Source: Leptodontidium sp. MPI-SDFR-AT-0119 (Eukaryota; Ascomycota; Leotiomycetes; Helotiales; Leptodontidiaceae). From it: 64,000 nucleotides of DNA. A program made the position numbers and the translations under genes. The stretch spans positions 2,418,001-2,482,000 of the forward strand of contig JAHLEZ010000008.1 in assembly GCA_020726505.1 (NCBI GenBank). The letters run 5' to 3'. Numbering within the stretch: the stretch's first letter is position 1; every line of letters begins with the position of its first letter. Positions 32,701-44,939 of the stretch are shown here, piece by piece. The notes below the pieces were generated by a model. It worked only from the letters and a program-made list of their open reading frames with translations. It did not search any database and had not been told where the DNA came from.

Positions 32701-34750
32701 TTGTAAATCTGGCATGTGTCCCTCGCACAGGGGCCATATGATGGCATGAAGCATGGGCCAGCGGAAATGAGTTTCCACTGTTCTCATCTTGTGGGAACAT
32801 GTTCAGACGAACATCCGCAATCATGACCTCAAGTACTCCGGAGTAGAGTGGTGATCATGTCGCAGATGGACGATCCAGGAGCCAAGTGGTATGCTGGAAA
32901 TCAGTATTTCGTGTTATTATTGTTGGTGGCATCATGTATCCACGAATCAACGTCGGATCAAGCGCCAGTCAGCCGATCCATCAGTCATCTGGATCCGCGG
33001 GCTCGGTGGCCGCATGGAGTGACACGCTGAAATCATGATGCTCTCTGGATGAACTCGAGATGTTTCCCTTTCGAGCGGCTTCAAACCTCGTCTGTTACAC
33101 ATCGCGTCATGACAGAATCTGATTGGATGGGGTGCTACGCTGCAGATGTTTCGAGTTGAGGGTGGTGTGGCGCTGATTGGCTTTCCCGGCAAACAGGATG
33201 ATGCATGGCTGCATGGGATGCTTGGATTGCATGCCGGGTGGGTTGGATTGGATTGGATTGTCGCCTCCTTTGATGGCACGGCGGCGGCGCCGGCAATGAA
33301 GTACAGCAGGTCTGTTGACCGGCGGCCAGCAACGAAACAGCACATGCAGATGCAGATGCAGATGCAGGCAGCTTTAAAAGTGCCTGAACTGAGCTGGTTT
33401 AGTGGTTGACTTGGCCGAATAGTGATTGAGCTTCAGGGCTTTGTTGTGCTTTGGACTGCTGTCTCAGTGCTCTGTGCCTTCTGTTGCAGCTTACCCTCCT
33501 CCCTTTGCCTCTCCCTCGCCTTTGTTACGCAGCCAAGTAAGTGAGCGTATCCACGTCCAGAATACAGCCAAGAGCCGCAAACACGCTCGAATTAAATCTT
33601 CCAGCTCTCTCTGTCCCTACCTAGCTATGATACACCACACTCGGAAATACGAGAACTGGCAGAATCATCAGCTGCTCTCGCCCAGTCATTGCTCTGGCTG
33701 GTCCAAACAAACAATCTCTTGTTTTTCGTCCATCTCGAGCTTCAGTCAAGCTTGTCCAGTCTGGCCGTGAGCTGCTCCTAACCCAGTCAAGCTACTTTCT
33801 TCACGCAGGGGTTTGGTCCATGCCCATCCACACCACACCACCCCCATCCCCCCTACTCTACCCATATCCTTGGCCCCCTTCTTTCTCCCTCACCACCTCT
33901 TCCTCCCCTCCCCCATCAGCCAATGCTCGTGCACCCGCTGTCGTTTCAGAGCAGCCTCTTGATCCATCCAGATCCACTGGAGCGCGAACAGTTGGGCCAA
34001 TCGCCGCCCGATGTATTCAGCGAGAACCTCCCGAGCCCAGCAAAGCGGACCAGAGAGCAGCGAGGTGGCACTCATCTCACTCACCAGAAGGCAAAAAGAC
34101 CTGACCTGCGCGACAAACCTCCAACTGCTCCCATCCTTGCCCTTGCCCTCCTCTCCCGCCCTCACGCGCTCCTCTCTCTTTGATCATCCATACCTAGAGG
34201 CCGTCATCGCCGCCCGTCCTTAACACCCTCCTCTCACACTCTCGCTCTTCTTTCTTTGTTGATTGTGTGTGTGCAGCGCGACTCGACTCGACCCGGGCAT
34301 CAACCATATCGTTTGCGTGAAAGGGGTTGTTGTTGTTGTTGTAATAATCGGCAGATTGTCTTTCATGCTCCGGTAAGCACGAGCAGTACAACGGTACCAG
34401 CCTCAAGACCCTTCCTTCAACCTCAAAAAAGAAGCCGATCCACCTGCTTCACCCATCCGAAACACCGCGTCTCCGTCTCGAAAGAGGACTCACCTCACCA
34501 TTCGAAACCACAGACATCGCATCACTCCACACGGATCTAAAGAAAACACCTTCAGACGCGACGATCCTGGAAGATCTTCATCCGCAGCCCGATCTCCCAA
34601 TCCGCTGGGACGACTTCGACTGTATAATATCAACGACCCTCGCACTCCCTAACACTTGCCCAGTTTGACCTTCATCCCATCTCGAACGCCCATCGAATAT
34701 TAAACGCATCCATCATACCCCAGCCTCATGCGTAGATAGCATTCCTCACG
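29767..34750. other. 5-kb region without a supported gene; leader of ste11 at its right end
   Basis: Many short ORFs occur on both strands but none shows a family motif or plausible exon chain. The longest (32075-32575, 166 codons) has no recognisable domain. From about 33,430 the sequence is pyrimidine-rich and probably belongs to the promoter and long 5' leader of ste11. No tRNA or transposon termini seen. Confidence 0.5.
33344..33367 (+). repeat. (ATGCAG)4 hexanucleotide repeat
   Basis: Four perfect ATGCAG units in non-coding sequence upstream of ste11. Confidence 0.9.
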
Positions 34751-37647
34751 ATGGCCATGTTAGCTTCCAAATCGCCGTTTCCGGCGACCTTGGGTTCAAC
34801 CTCCTCGAACCTCTCCGCCTCATCTGCCCAAGCAAGCATTCAATCGAGTCGGCGCGCACCAGCCATGATATCCTCGAATCAATCGTTCGCTAGCCCGACA
34901 GAGTCCGAATTCTCCGACATCGGGGGCCCAGAATCAGCAAAGAATTGGGATGAGGAGCGTGTATGTGACTGGTTGTCCACAGTGAAATGTGGAGAGTATG
35001 CGAAGATCTTTCGAAAGAACAACATCAATGGCGAGAACTTGTTGGAGATGGACAAGGCCGTACTGCAGGAAATGGGTATCGACAAGATAGGAGATCGTGT
35101 TAGATTGTTCCTCAACATCAAGAAACTCAGGACGAAAGCCTACGCCAATCAAAAGAAGAGGAATAGAGTAAGTCGATAGATCTATGATAGCTTTCTACTC
35201 CGTACTGATAATTCTAGGACTCCTTCGCAGGCCTTGATACATATACCCCTTCGTCGACTGGCTCACCGAAACCTCTTAATTCTGCCAGATCGATGCCAAC
35301 TCCGTCCGCGAACAAGAGATACTCTAGACAGTTTGATGGCTTCACTCCGGCCACCGCCATCCCAGAGAATGTCAGCAAACCACCTTCGAGACCCAGCTCA
35401 CCCCTCGCTGGATCAGAAGCTCGCGTTGTCAGACAAGCAAGATATGGTGTACTGAGCCCAGCCGAGATCTCGAGACGAGAGAACGCCCAGGGGCACTTTA
35501 ATGGTGCGAGTAATCCTTCAAGTGCAGCAACAATAAGTGGGAGACGGCCTGGGACACCTGGAGACGGGCAACCGCAGACTGCACGACTGATCCACAATCA
35601 CACACGAGGCAATGGCAGCATCGACGGCTCATTGATGGCACAGCTACCTCAAAATCAAGACATTATCAGAGTCATTTCATCTGGAGGATTAACCAAGGTT
35701 GTCCGGATAGTCGACTGTCAATCTTGTGACGAGGTCATGAGGTTAACGTTAAGGAAGTTTGGATATCGGGAGGATCACGATAGAAACTACTGCTTCTACG
35801 TCTTGAACGGGGTCGATCCTGACCCAAGTCAATGTCGGCGGTTACCTGAGGCCGACCTGTGGAGGATCATCAAGGACACCAGGAGACCGGAACGAAACCG
35901 ATTGATACTACGGAAGATTCATCAAGGCGAACCTGGAGAAGCGGAGCTTCAGCGAGCAGCAAGCATCGCGATGGAAGAGAATGCCACCAACCGAAGTCGC
36001 TTACCCGATGGCATGGACAAACGAAGCCAACTCAAGGTGCAACAGGTCCTGGGTGAGACTTTCAACGATGGACCACAGCATCCACTTTCGCCTGCATCAT
36101 TCCAATCTGGAACTTCAGCCGTGTCCGCTGGCGAACGAGAGCGTAATGTGTATAATGCGGCAAAGGACCTTGAGAGACCACCATCTATGGAACAACCGAG
36201 AGATACTGCGAGACCACGACCGAGCGGGAAGAAGGGTGTTCTTCGACAATTCTTTGGCCAAAGACCCCCCAGCGAGTTGATTACGTCGGATCTGACAACA
36301 TATTTCCCTGACCATCCCCGCGAGGAAATTGATCGAACCGCTAGACTTTCATTGAGAAGATCAACACGTCTAAGCAAAGTCAACAGTCGCTTGAGTGTTG
36401 CCAGCAATTTGAGCTTCGCGTCAAGTGTTGCCGATGCCCCTCCCATGCCAACCATTGCCGACACATGGTTGAGTGGTAATAGCCAGCTTGCGAAGGTCAG
36501 GCCTTTGGATCTGTCGAGAGGTAATAGTGGCCGCTACAGAGACTCTGTAGCATCGTCGATGCTCGAACGTGTGCAAGAAGAATCACCAATCGAACCGAAC
36601 CGAAAGTCATATGTCTCCTTCGACAGCGGATCTGACACCACCAATGTAAACGTCACCGATCCTGACGGAAACGTCATTCAGAACAGCTACTTCGAAGACG
36701 GAAGTACAGAAGCTGGCGGCTCGTTGCGGGAGATCAGTCAAGCCTTGAATGACGATGGAGAGGACGAAGACGAGGAACTGCAAAGTTTCTTGGCTGGCGA
36801 CTCCTGGGATGACAGCAAATGGATGAAGGGTGCTCTCATTGGGCAAGGTTCGTTCGGAAGTGTGTATCTGGCTCTCCACGCAGTCACCGGAGAACTTCTT
36901 GCTGTGAAGCAAGTCGAGGCACCATCACCTGGAGCAAACAGTCAGAGTGACGCAAGGAAGAAGAGCATGATCGATGCTTTAAAGCGTGAGATCAGTCTTC
37001 TGAGAGATCTCCAACACCCCAACATTGTCCAATATCTTGGAGCAAGTTCCTCCGCTGAGCATCTCAACATTTTCCTCGAATATGTTCCCGGTGGATCGGT
37101 TCAGACAATGTTGAACTCCTATGGAGCTCTTCGAGAGCCTCTCATCCGCAACTTCGTTCGACAGATCGTTACTGGACTCGCGTATCTTCACGGCCGAGAG
37201 ATCATCCACAGAGATATCAAGGGTGCTAACATTCTTGTTGACAACAAGGGTGGCATCAAGATTTCCGATTTTGGTATCTCTAAGAAGATTGAGGCTTCCA
37301 ACATCCTCGGCGGTGCCGGCAACAACAAGAACAGACCATCTCTCCAAGGGTCTGTCTTCTGGATGGCTCCTGAGGTTGTCAAGCAGACCTCATACACTCG
37401 AAAGGCTGATATCTGGTCTCTTGGCTGTCTTGTGGTCGAGATGATGACTGGAACTCATCCTTTCCCCGATTGCTCTCAACTCCAAGCCATCTTCAAGATC
37501 GGCGGCGCAAAGATCAGCCCAACGATTCCAGACCATGCCAGCGAAGAAGCCCAGACATTCTTGAAGTCTGCATTCGAGGTCGACCACACCAAGCGACCAA
37601 GTGCTGAAGAGCTACTCTTCAGCCCGTTCCTCAACCCCATGACATAG
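34751..37647 (+). CDS. ste11: MAP kinase kinase kinase Ste11
   Basis: 948 aa in two exons, 34751-35167 and 35218-37647 (50-nt intron GTAAGT...TAG, phase 0). Domains in order: SAM at about 65-132 (NWDEERVCDWLSTVKCGEY), Ras-association-type at about 286-376 (IIRVISSGGLTKVVRIVDC), a Ser-rich linker, and a protein kinase at about 674-946. Kinase landmarks: GQGSFGSVY loop, AVKQV lysine, HRDIKGANILV, DFGIS, and APEVV with SVFWM before it. SAM plus RA plus kinase is diagnostic of Ste11 (NRC-1, MST11) rather than Bck1. It acts with Ste50 and Ste7 upstream of the Fus3/Kss1-type MAPK controlling mating, fusion and, in pathogens, infection structures. The start ATG follows a long pyrimidine-rich leader. 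Confidence 0.96.
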
Positions 37648-38746
37648 GTCTTGGTTGGAACGCAAAACAGCGATACATCTCACAACTCTTTTTCTCAATC
37701 TGCATTGCAAGCGCTGGTCATTGCATAGCATAGCACGGCGGCTGGATTTTCTTTTTCACATTTCTACTGACGAACAAAACCTCTTTTCTTGTATACAACA
37801 CACCTTTACCTTTTCTTTTTCTGTTCATGATGTTTTATGACCCAACGAAAGAGAAGATTCCCATATATCTGGCATGGGGGAGGAGAGGATGCATAGAGCA
37901 TTTTATTGATTGGACTTTGGAGGTGTTGGTGTTGGGTGGTTGGAGTGATTGGTATTGACCATTTCAGGCAAGGGGACGGGGACGGGGGATATCTTAATTG
38001 ATCGGTCGACCTCTGGTAGATCGATGGTGTAGATTATAGAGTTGGATGAAAAAGAGAAATGTGAAAGAACAAATACCTCAACCCTTTAGTGTCAACGTGC
38101 TTTCTTTTGTTTTGCGGATAGAATTGTAAAGTGCATCCATCCCTATTTTCGCTTACTACCTTGTTGCGATCGCCCTTTGCTCATCTTAACGCTACCTAGA
38201 TGCAAACCTAACCTAAGTCCGATCATCTAAACTTGGTGAATCACTATCTAAGCATAATATAAAGTGATATCGTATCTCTAGTAACCTTAAAACTAAATCT
38301 AAAACTAAACTTTAATCTAAACATAAACCTAAGCTCAGCCTTAATCAACTACATATCCAGACTATTTAGTATTCATGTAGCCCCCAACACTCTCCTACGG
38401 AAAACTATCGTTGAGTAGATGCTGGAATTAAAAATCTTGGGTTAGGGATGGGAAATGAATGATAGAAGTGAAGAGGTGGAGGCGGAGGTGTGCTTATTGT
38501 ATGCATTTATGTTTTGGGGGATGAAGATGAGGATGAGATGACGTTAGACAGGCTGTCAAGTGTGGTAGGTCCATTTGAAGCGAATGAAAATAACACGAAA
38601 ACTCGGGTCAAGCTGCACGGTTAGAATAGTAGTCTTTTGTGCCCAAGGACATTTGTGTATGCAAATATATTATAACTGAATCGAAGCACACAACACACAC
38701 ATACAAACCCAACCCTCTCCATCTCCCCCATCCATCCTCTCACATC
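37648..38746. other. Convergent intergenic region with a CTAA-rich tract
   Basis: No gene. About 38190-38345 contains many degenerate CTAA/TCTAAA units, telomere-repeat-like but irregular. Confidence 0.5.
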
Positions 38747-39746
38747 TCAAGCAGCACCACCAGCATACAACAACGGCAAATTCTCACCCAAAAACCTCTC
38801 CCCATCACCATCAGCCTTCTCCCCAATCTTAACCCTAGTCTGCACACTCTCCTGCCTCAACAACTCCATAAACGCCACCCCATCCGCCAAACTATCCTCC
38901 AGTCTCGGCCTCGTCGCAGCATTAACCGCCTCCCTCCCAGCCTTAAGCGCATCCAGGGGGAACAGCGCCAACCTCCCCGTCAAAGCAGCCACATACCCCT
39001 CCATCTCCGCGTCCGTATCAAACGCCTTGTTGATCCAACCGATCCGTTCCGCGTCGTTGGCATTGATGTCGTTCCCGCTGAGTATATACTCCATTGCGTA
39101 ACCGCGCCCGATCAGCCGTGCCAGGTATTGGATACCGCCTAGACCGGGGATTATACCGAGTCCGACCTCGGGTTGGCCCAGGAAGGTGTGTGTTTTGGTG
39201 GCGAAGCGCATGTCGAGGGAGACGAGGAGTTCGTTGCCTGCTCCTCGTGCGACGCCCGAGACGAGCCCGATGGTGGTTTGCCGGAGGTTGGTCATGTTGT
39301 TGAAGAGGTGGATGGATTGCGTTGAGATTGTTGGATCTGTTGGCTCTTGTTAACACTTGATCTAGTCTACAGCGGCTATTTCGATATTTGGGACGAGAGA
39401 GAGACAGAGAGAGAGACGTAGGCAGAGGTGTGTAGAGAAAGGTTTCAGTACCATTGGGATTGAAATCCAAATCTGCATGCGCGATGAAGTATTTCGGGAC
39501 ATCACTCCTGAAGACTACGACTTTCGTGTCGTTGTCTGTTTGGAGTCTTGATACGAGATCGGTCATGTCTGTTAGCGCAGCGGAGTTCCATAGGTTGATG
39601 GTCGTGTTGGCGAAGTGGAATGTCACATCAAGAATGCCGGGTTTTAATTGTGACGTTATAAGGGAGGTGTAGTTGGGGAGTAGAAGGGATGTAGTTAGGG
39701 AGGGGAGGAATGTTAGGAGGGTGATGAGGTTGATGTGAGAGAGCAT
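38747..39746 (-). CDS. Enoyl-CoA hydratase/isomerase-like protein with a signal peptide
   Basis: Two exons, 39746-39452 and 39345-38747, with a 106-nt intron (GTACTG...AAG, junction G/AG giving NPNEPTDPTISTQ); 297 aa. Crotonase fold markers: HADLDFN, the oxyanion segment IGLVSGVARGAGNELLVSLDMRFAT, and GLGIIPGLGGIQYLARLIGRGYAMEYILSG. In the usual catalytic positions, Glu is present in QPEVGLG. The N-terminus (MLSHINLITLLTFLPSLTTSLLLP) is a classic signal peptide, and NTT, NDT and NGT-type N-glycosylation sequons follow. Secretion is unexpected for a CoA enzyme. The intron holds a CT-rich run. ATG 39746 is the first in frame. Confidence 0.87.
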
Positions 39747-40739
39747 CGTGACTCGTGAGGTGTGTAATAGAGGGATGAACGAAAGCGAAGTGAGGCGTGC
39801 TGAGATGGTGTAGAGAGATAGGTGTTGAAGATGTTGTTATATACGTTTTAACAAATGGAGATGTCTTGGTGACTTACTACTACCTGCCTCTTCTCCTCTG
39901 CCTGAAATCAATTTCCGAAAATGTGCCATAAGAACCACATTCTTGACAAGATGACCAATATCTACTACTTTCGTCTCATCATTTTGAGTTCACGACACTG
40001 TCATGAATCGACTTTCTGTGTGTCTCCTCCATGACTCGGTTTTCTCGTCGTCGGGAGAGGGTTCCGTTCAATGCACAACCCGATGGATCGGGATGATGAC
40101 GATGCCGATAAGTTTAGTGATCCAATTGCTTTGCTTGGTTTATATATGTATATGCACTGGAAGAGGAGCTATAACGAAGATGTTCTGATATTAAATGATT
40201 CCAAGCCAGTTACCAAGGTACCGAGGTACCCAGGTGTTTCTTGACTTGAATGTTCATAGGTATTTTCCGTAGATAGGTTGCTCTTGCTAGCCCCTTATTT
40301 AGCTCGCTTATTCTTGTTTTGTAGGGTAGCCAGTTCAGATGTGGGGATGGATGTTCCTATTAGTGTTCAGAACATTTCAAACTCTGTGTTTAGAGGAAAG
40401 GAATAAGTTCTCAAAAGAGGGGGGGAAGAACCTGAACTTCTCTTCTCAGGATGCTTACAATAATATCGAGGCAATAGGTTGCTTAAAAAAATCAAGTGAA
40501 GTAAGTGAAGGGAGAAGACGTATTGACTATCTTGGAGCGAGCTAGGAGAGGTATAATACTAGAGAAAGTTTGGAATGTTGTCATAATTAATTTGTGTGAC
40601 CCACAATAAAACACTGGGCTGTGAATACATATTAGGTTACCAGCAACATTAGTAACTTCTGCCACACCAGGAAGCGTTCGGCGCGGCCAGACTTTTCTAC
40701 TGCCTCAACACAAAGAAACAAACTTATTTCGCAAATAAT
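39747..40739. other. Intergenic
   Basis: Left part is the promoter of the enoyl-CoA hydratase-like gene. The rest has no supported ORF and is presumably 3' flank of the secreted orphan gene. Confidence 0.55.
39836..39843 (-). promoter_or_regulatory. TATA box of the enoyl-CoA hydratase-like gene
   Basis: TATATAAC on the minus strand, about 95 bp upstream of the ATG. Confidence 0.5.
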
Positions 40740-43310
40740 CTAGTAAAACAAAACAAACATATCCATTACTGCCAAAAGATCACACGCACTTGTCTCCACA
40801 ACAGAACCGGCACTCTTCTTCGAAGCCGACTTAGCATTTTTGCCTGTGCTTGTTGCAGTGGCAGCCGGCCCGGGCGTAATCGTACTCGGAGCCAACGGGC
40901 CCTCCTCAAATCCAGATGGGGTAGCTTCATCAACACCACCCGTTTCAACCGCCTCAGAAACCTCCGTAGTCGTAACCTCCAGCGTCGTCCCTTCCGCTAG
41001 AGCCGTCGAGGCCGTAATCGTAACACCATTCACACCTGTCGTTGCAAAGAACACTAACGACGAAGGAGGTGTCGTTTGAGCAGGCACTTCTTCAGCTTTC
41101 TCGTAGAGATCGGGAGGCATAGTGAACGCTGTACGTTCGGGCTCCAGCGCGATTTCTGTTGCTGTAGGATCGTATTCGGTGAGTGCTGCTGTTTCGAGGG
41201 GAGGAGCATTCTCCGCTGCCTCGGACGTATATGGCCAGTCTGCTTCTGAAGCTGTCGGTATTTCAGGGGCGTTATCTTCAGACAAGGCATCATTTCCGGA
41301 GTCATCTGCCATTCGCACAAGCGTCGCTCTGATTCTCGCAGTTGTGCCGAAGCTGATCTTGATGTATGGGATGTGGTGATTCGGGAACGGGATCCTGTAG
41401 TTTTGCTCGCAGCGGTAGAACTTGGGGTAGTCGACTTGTTGACTGAAACCTCCGAGTTTGAGTGTAATCTTGCCGGTCGTGAGACATGGCATGCTGAAAT
41501 GCCCTTTGCTCCAGCGTTGGTAGCTTGCTACTCGGACGACTTGGATAGAAGGAGAGCCGCCTGAGGTGATGAGCTCAAGAGAAGACACCATCGATGTGAC
41601 GCCTGTGGAGATAGATGTGATATGCGACACAACACCATCCTGGAAAAGTGTTTGGATCTTTTTGACAGCGTCCTCGGCGGCAGCAGCAGAATTGGCGTCT
41701 GCTTGAGCATCGCCTAGCCAGGACCCACTCACAATTGCCTCGATATCTGTTACAAGAGTAGGTGCGGAGTCAGCAAGACTCTTAACATAGGTCTTTATGT
41801 TTGGAAGTGTCTTTTCAATCTGTTCGATAATGGTGGGTAAGCGTTTGGCGGCTTGCAATGTGTCTGCTACCTGCGAGATGCTGCGAATTTCCCCGCTAAT
41901 GACTTTCTCGACAATAGTATCGATCCCAAGGTCGGATAGGGTATCGAATGTAACAATGGTATCACTGACTATTTTGTAGAGGTCTTGAGCGTTCGTAACG
42001 GTGGACGTGAGAGTTGCTTGTAAACCGATGAGTGCTTGACTGGTTTGAATCGTCTCATCCACTTTATGCCAGAATTAGCTAAACACGAACAGAAAGCTTC
42101 TAAGATCTACTCGCCCTTTGCCTTAAGCTTGCTGACAGTAGTCTCAGCATACGAAGTGATATTGCTGCAGAAGTCACTCGTGATCTGAGAGATGGACTGG
42201 TTGATGGTCCCAAATTGCTCCTCAATGTTTCCAATATCCTTGCCGACATTGTCCAGATTGCCACTAATCCATTCGAAAGCTGATTTCCAAGGAGAGAGGA
42301 AGTCCTTGAGCTGTTCGCCCATAACCTTCTCGGAATCGGTGAGGTAGTCTATGAACCAAGCCCGGACAGCTTGGCCGTCGCAGTCGCCAATGAAGCATGG
42401 CGCGAGCGCTGAGGCGAATTCTCTGTATCTTGTTATATCGATCTGTGGAAGTCAGCAATTGGGCAATGTCTTCGTCTAGGGTATATACCTCAGCAGCGGT
42501 AAATATCTTGGTGTTGGCAGATTGAACAAGCGCTCCACTACCGGTGCTCAACCCGTCTTTATTGTCTTGAACATTGAGTGCGTTCTCTACCATACACTGC
42601 GCATTGTCAGTCAAAGGCCTCACTATGCCATGCAGAGACCGAGCGTACCTGTTCCATAGAACTGAACTTGCTCAAGATACTATACGTCGCTTCTCCAGTA
42701 TCTAGAGAAGTGATTGCACTCTTCGCCGTGTCTAGATCGATAAAGTCGAAGGCTCCTGGGAGACATTTGCAATACCCAGCGGCAAGTCGAGTGATTTCGT
42801 CAAGGTTTGGAATTCCTTTGCGAGCCACGGCGCAGAAGTCAAGCTTTTCGGACCCGGCGTTGACGCCACATGGGACAGAGATGACTGTGGGGATGGTTCC
42901 TATTGAAGAGAGGGTAGCAGATGAGTGGAACGCTAGGTGCTGAAAAGAAAAAGGGGGGAAGCAGGTCGCAGGACGTACCTGGAACACATGTCCAGCCATC
43001 ACAATACTTGATGCCTTTCCATGATACACCGTACGGGTACTTTCCACCGAACTTGGTCTTACATGGAACCACCTAACAGATTGTTAAAAACAGCCACCTC
43101 AGTGTCCTGAAAGAGATCCATTACCTTGAAAAATTCCTCTTTGCAAGTCTTGATAGCTAATGTTGGAACATTGATTACAGCCTTGCATGATCCCAGTTTC
43201 TTGATGGAGCCACAGACTGTATCAAGCGAGCTTGCTGAGGAAAGCAGTATGAGAGAAACGAGCCAGAGAAAAGCCAGCGTCGAGTCGAATTTATAAAGGG
43301 GATGCATCAT
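40740..43310 (-). CDS. Secreted protein of unrecognised family, six exons, one GC-AG intron
   Basis: Exons 43310-43125, 43072-42979, 42899-42649, 42596-42489, 42442-42115 and 42061-40740 join in phase to 762 aa. Introns are short (45-79 nt). The fifth has donor GCGAGT instead of GT and acceptor AAG. An N-terminal signal (TLAFLWLVSLILLSSASS) precedes a Cys-rich domain (VCGSIKKLGSCKA, TCKEEF, CDGWTC, CKCLPGAF; residues about 30-160). Long helical, coiled-coil-like stretches follow (about 200-450). A beta-like domain has KGHFSMPCLTTGKITLKLGG. An acidic, Thr/Ala/Glu-rich tail ends in a short hydrophobic segment (CDLLAVMDMFVLFY) that could be a weak GPI signal. I do not recognise the family. A function in wall or extracellular interaction is only inferred from location. 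Confidence 0.72.
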
Positions 43311-44939
43311 TATGATTGACTCGTTCTGCGAGTTGGGGTGCAATTGGAAGTGCCTAAAAGCTTTTCCGAGAAGACTGGGGAATGATTCTTTCTTGTAGTT
43401 GCTGCCATTCAGTCATGTAGAGTTTGTTGTTGTTGACATTACCCAAAACATCCGAGTCACTTTGCTGAAAACGTGACCTCTGCACTCCTCTGCATTCCCA
43501 AGTCAGCCACTGTTTTCTTGGCATGGAAAACGTAAAATGGAAGTTGGACTCCACGGGGCAGTTTTTGCTTAATAGAAGGCATCACTGAATTGCTCTGATT
43601 CTTACATCACAGTCCTAAGCCATTGAGAATCCCGCTCATTACTTCGTAATTCTACGAGGCAGATTTTCACATGACCCCTATCTTTCCGGCCTCTACTTCT
43701 CGAACACACCTCTCTCCTTCATGCGCTGCAATAAGACAACCAACTTATCTAAACTTCGACCTTTAGTAATAAAAGGTCTGGCGAAGTCATCATGCTTGAC
43801 CTTCTTACCATGCCTTTGCAGAGCTTTGGTTTCCTACCGTGCCGCACCCTCTTCTAGTTATGAGACCCGAATTCAGAAGTAATTTTTGAGCAGTTTTTGG
43901 TTTACACTCCAGCCCAAACATTATGTTCTGTGAAGACGCGATAACAACATCCGGATTTGGCACTTTCTAGGTGTGCCTAATCCGGTCAGCCTTCTCCAGC
44001 CTCCATAGAGAATCCAGCGAGTTGCATGATACCACAGGGTCCCCATCTGAAACAATATCCCACACGACTCTCAAGCTCTTAATATATTCTTTTAAATCAT
44101 AACCCAAGGGTAGACTGCAGAGAAATAGGGCGTGAGAGACGTTGGACTGTGGCTGTCTTTCATGATTGAGGTGGAGGCTGGGAAAGGATCGCTAAGTGCC
44201 CAGAAGATGCGCGTGGCAGCTTTAGATGGACATACGAGTATAATGCCACTGTATACATCGAATACTTGACCTTTTTTGGTGATAAATGGCTCGGTGAATG
44301 TTTTCTCGGCTTTGCGTAGCTCTTCGAAGGTGGGATAAAGAAGTTGCATGGCCGAGATTTGAGGTTGGTAATATCATAACGAGGTTGAGACTAGAACGGA
44401 AGTGCAGCCTAAAGCTAAGCATCAGGAGCAAAAAGATGGGTCAGGAACTTACTTATTTTGGACCGGTAAGGATGGTCTGATGAAGTTAGTTGGGGAGGTG
44501 TTGGTGACCAGCCCCTGCTGTTGACTTTAACCGAATGGAGCTAAACCTATGTAGGCCAAAATATTGAATAGTGGCCTACATTCTCCAACGACCGCCTGCC
44601 AAGATCAAAGTGAATCTGGAACTCGTTTGCGGGGTTTACCGTCAACTTTGATTCAGTGGATTCAGAAAGAGATGGGGTTTGCCCGTTAGGAATTCGCTAA
44701 CCTCTTGGCAGGTATTCAGCCACTTTCTTGACACAGTGAGAATCGACGTCGGAGGAGTCTTCCATGTTGCTGCGAGCAGCGAAACCCCATTTAGACTCCG
44801 AAAGTACTCATATTGATATCATATCTCGTATCCAGAACGAGATTCTTTGCATGGAGGCTTTTCCTTGGCAGTTGTGCTGTTTGCGCTAGATGGGGAGGGT
44901 GTACAGTCGAGAAAACACAAACTTTGACAATCTGACCAT
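43311..44939. other. Intergenic with two small ORF remnants
   Basis: Besides the upstream region of the secreted orphan, minus-strand pieces at 43693-43833 (KHDDFARPFITKGRSLDKL... ending FEK) and 44092-44349 (EKTFTEPFITKKGQVFDVY...) share a PFITK motif. They look like remnants of related sequences. No complete gene could be assembled. Confidence 0.4.
44092..44349 (-). other. Small orphan ORF (85 codons)
   Basis: ATG 44349 to TAA: QLLYPTFEELRKAEKTF, then PFITKKGQVFDVYSGIILV. No family recognised. It may be an exon or relic; an upstream in-frame partner exon was not found. Listed because its composition looks coding and because of the shared motif with 43693-43833. Confidence 0.25.

Noticed and set aside
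16587..35203. Recurrent CGGAGTA/TACTCCG motif in upstream regions (16587, 17779, 31102, 32834-32845 palindromic, 35197)
   Set aside because: A 7-mer on both strands is expected about eight times in 64 kb, so these occurrences are not an enrichment.
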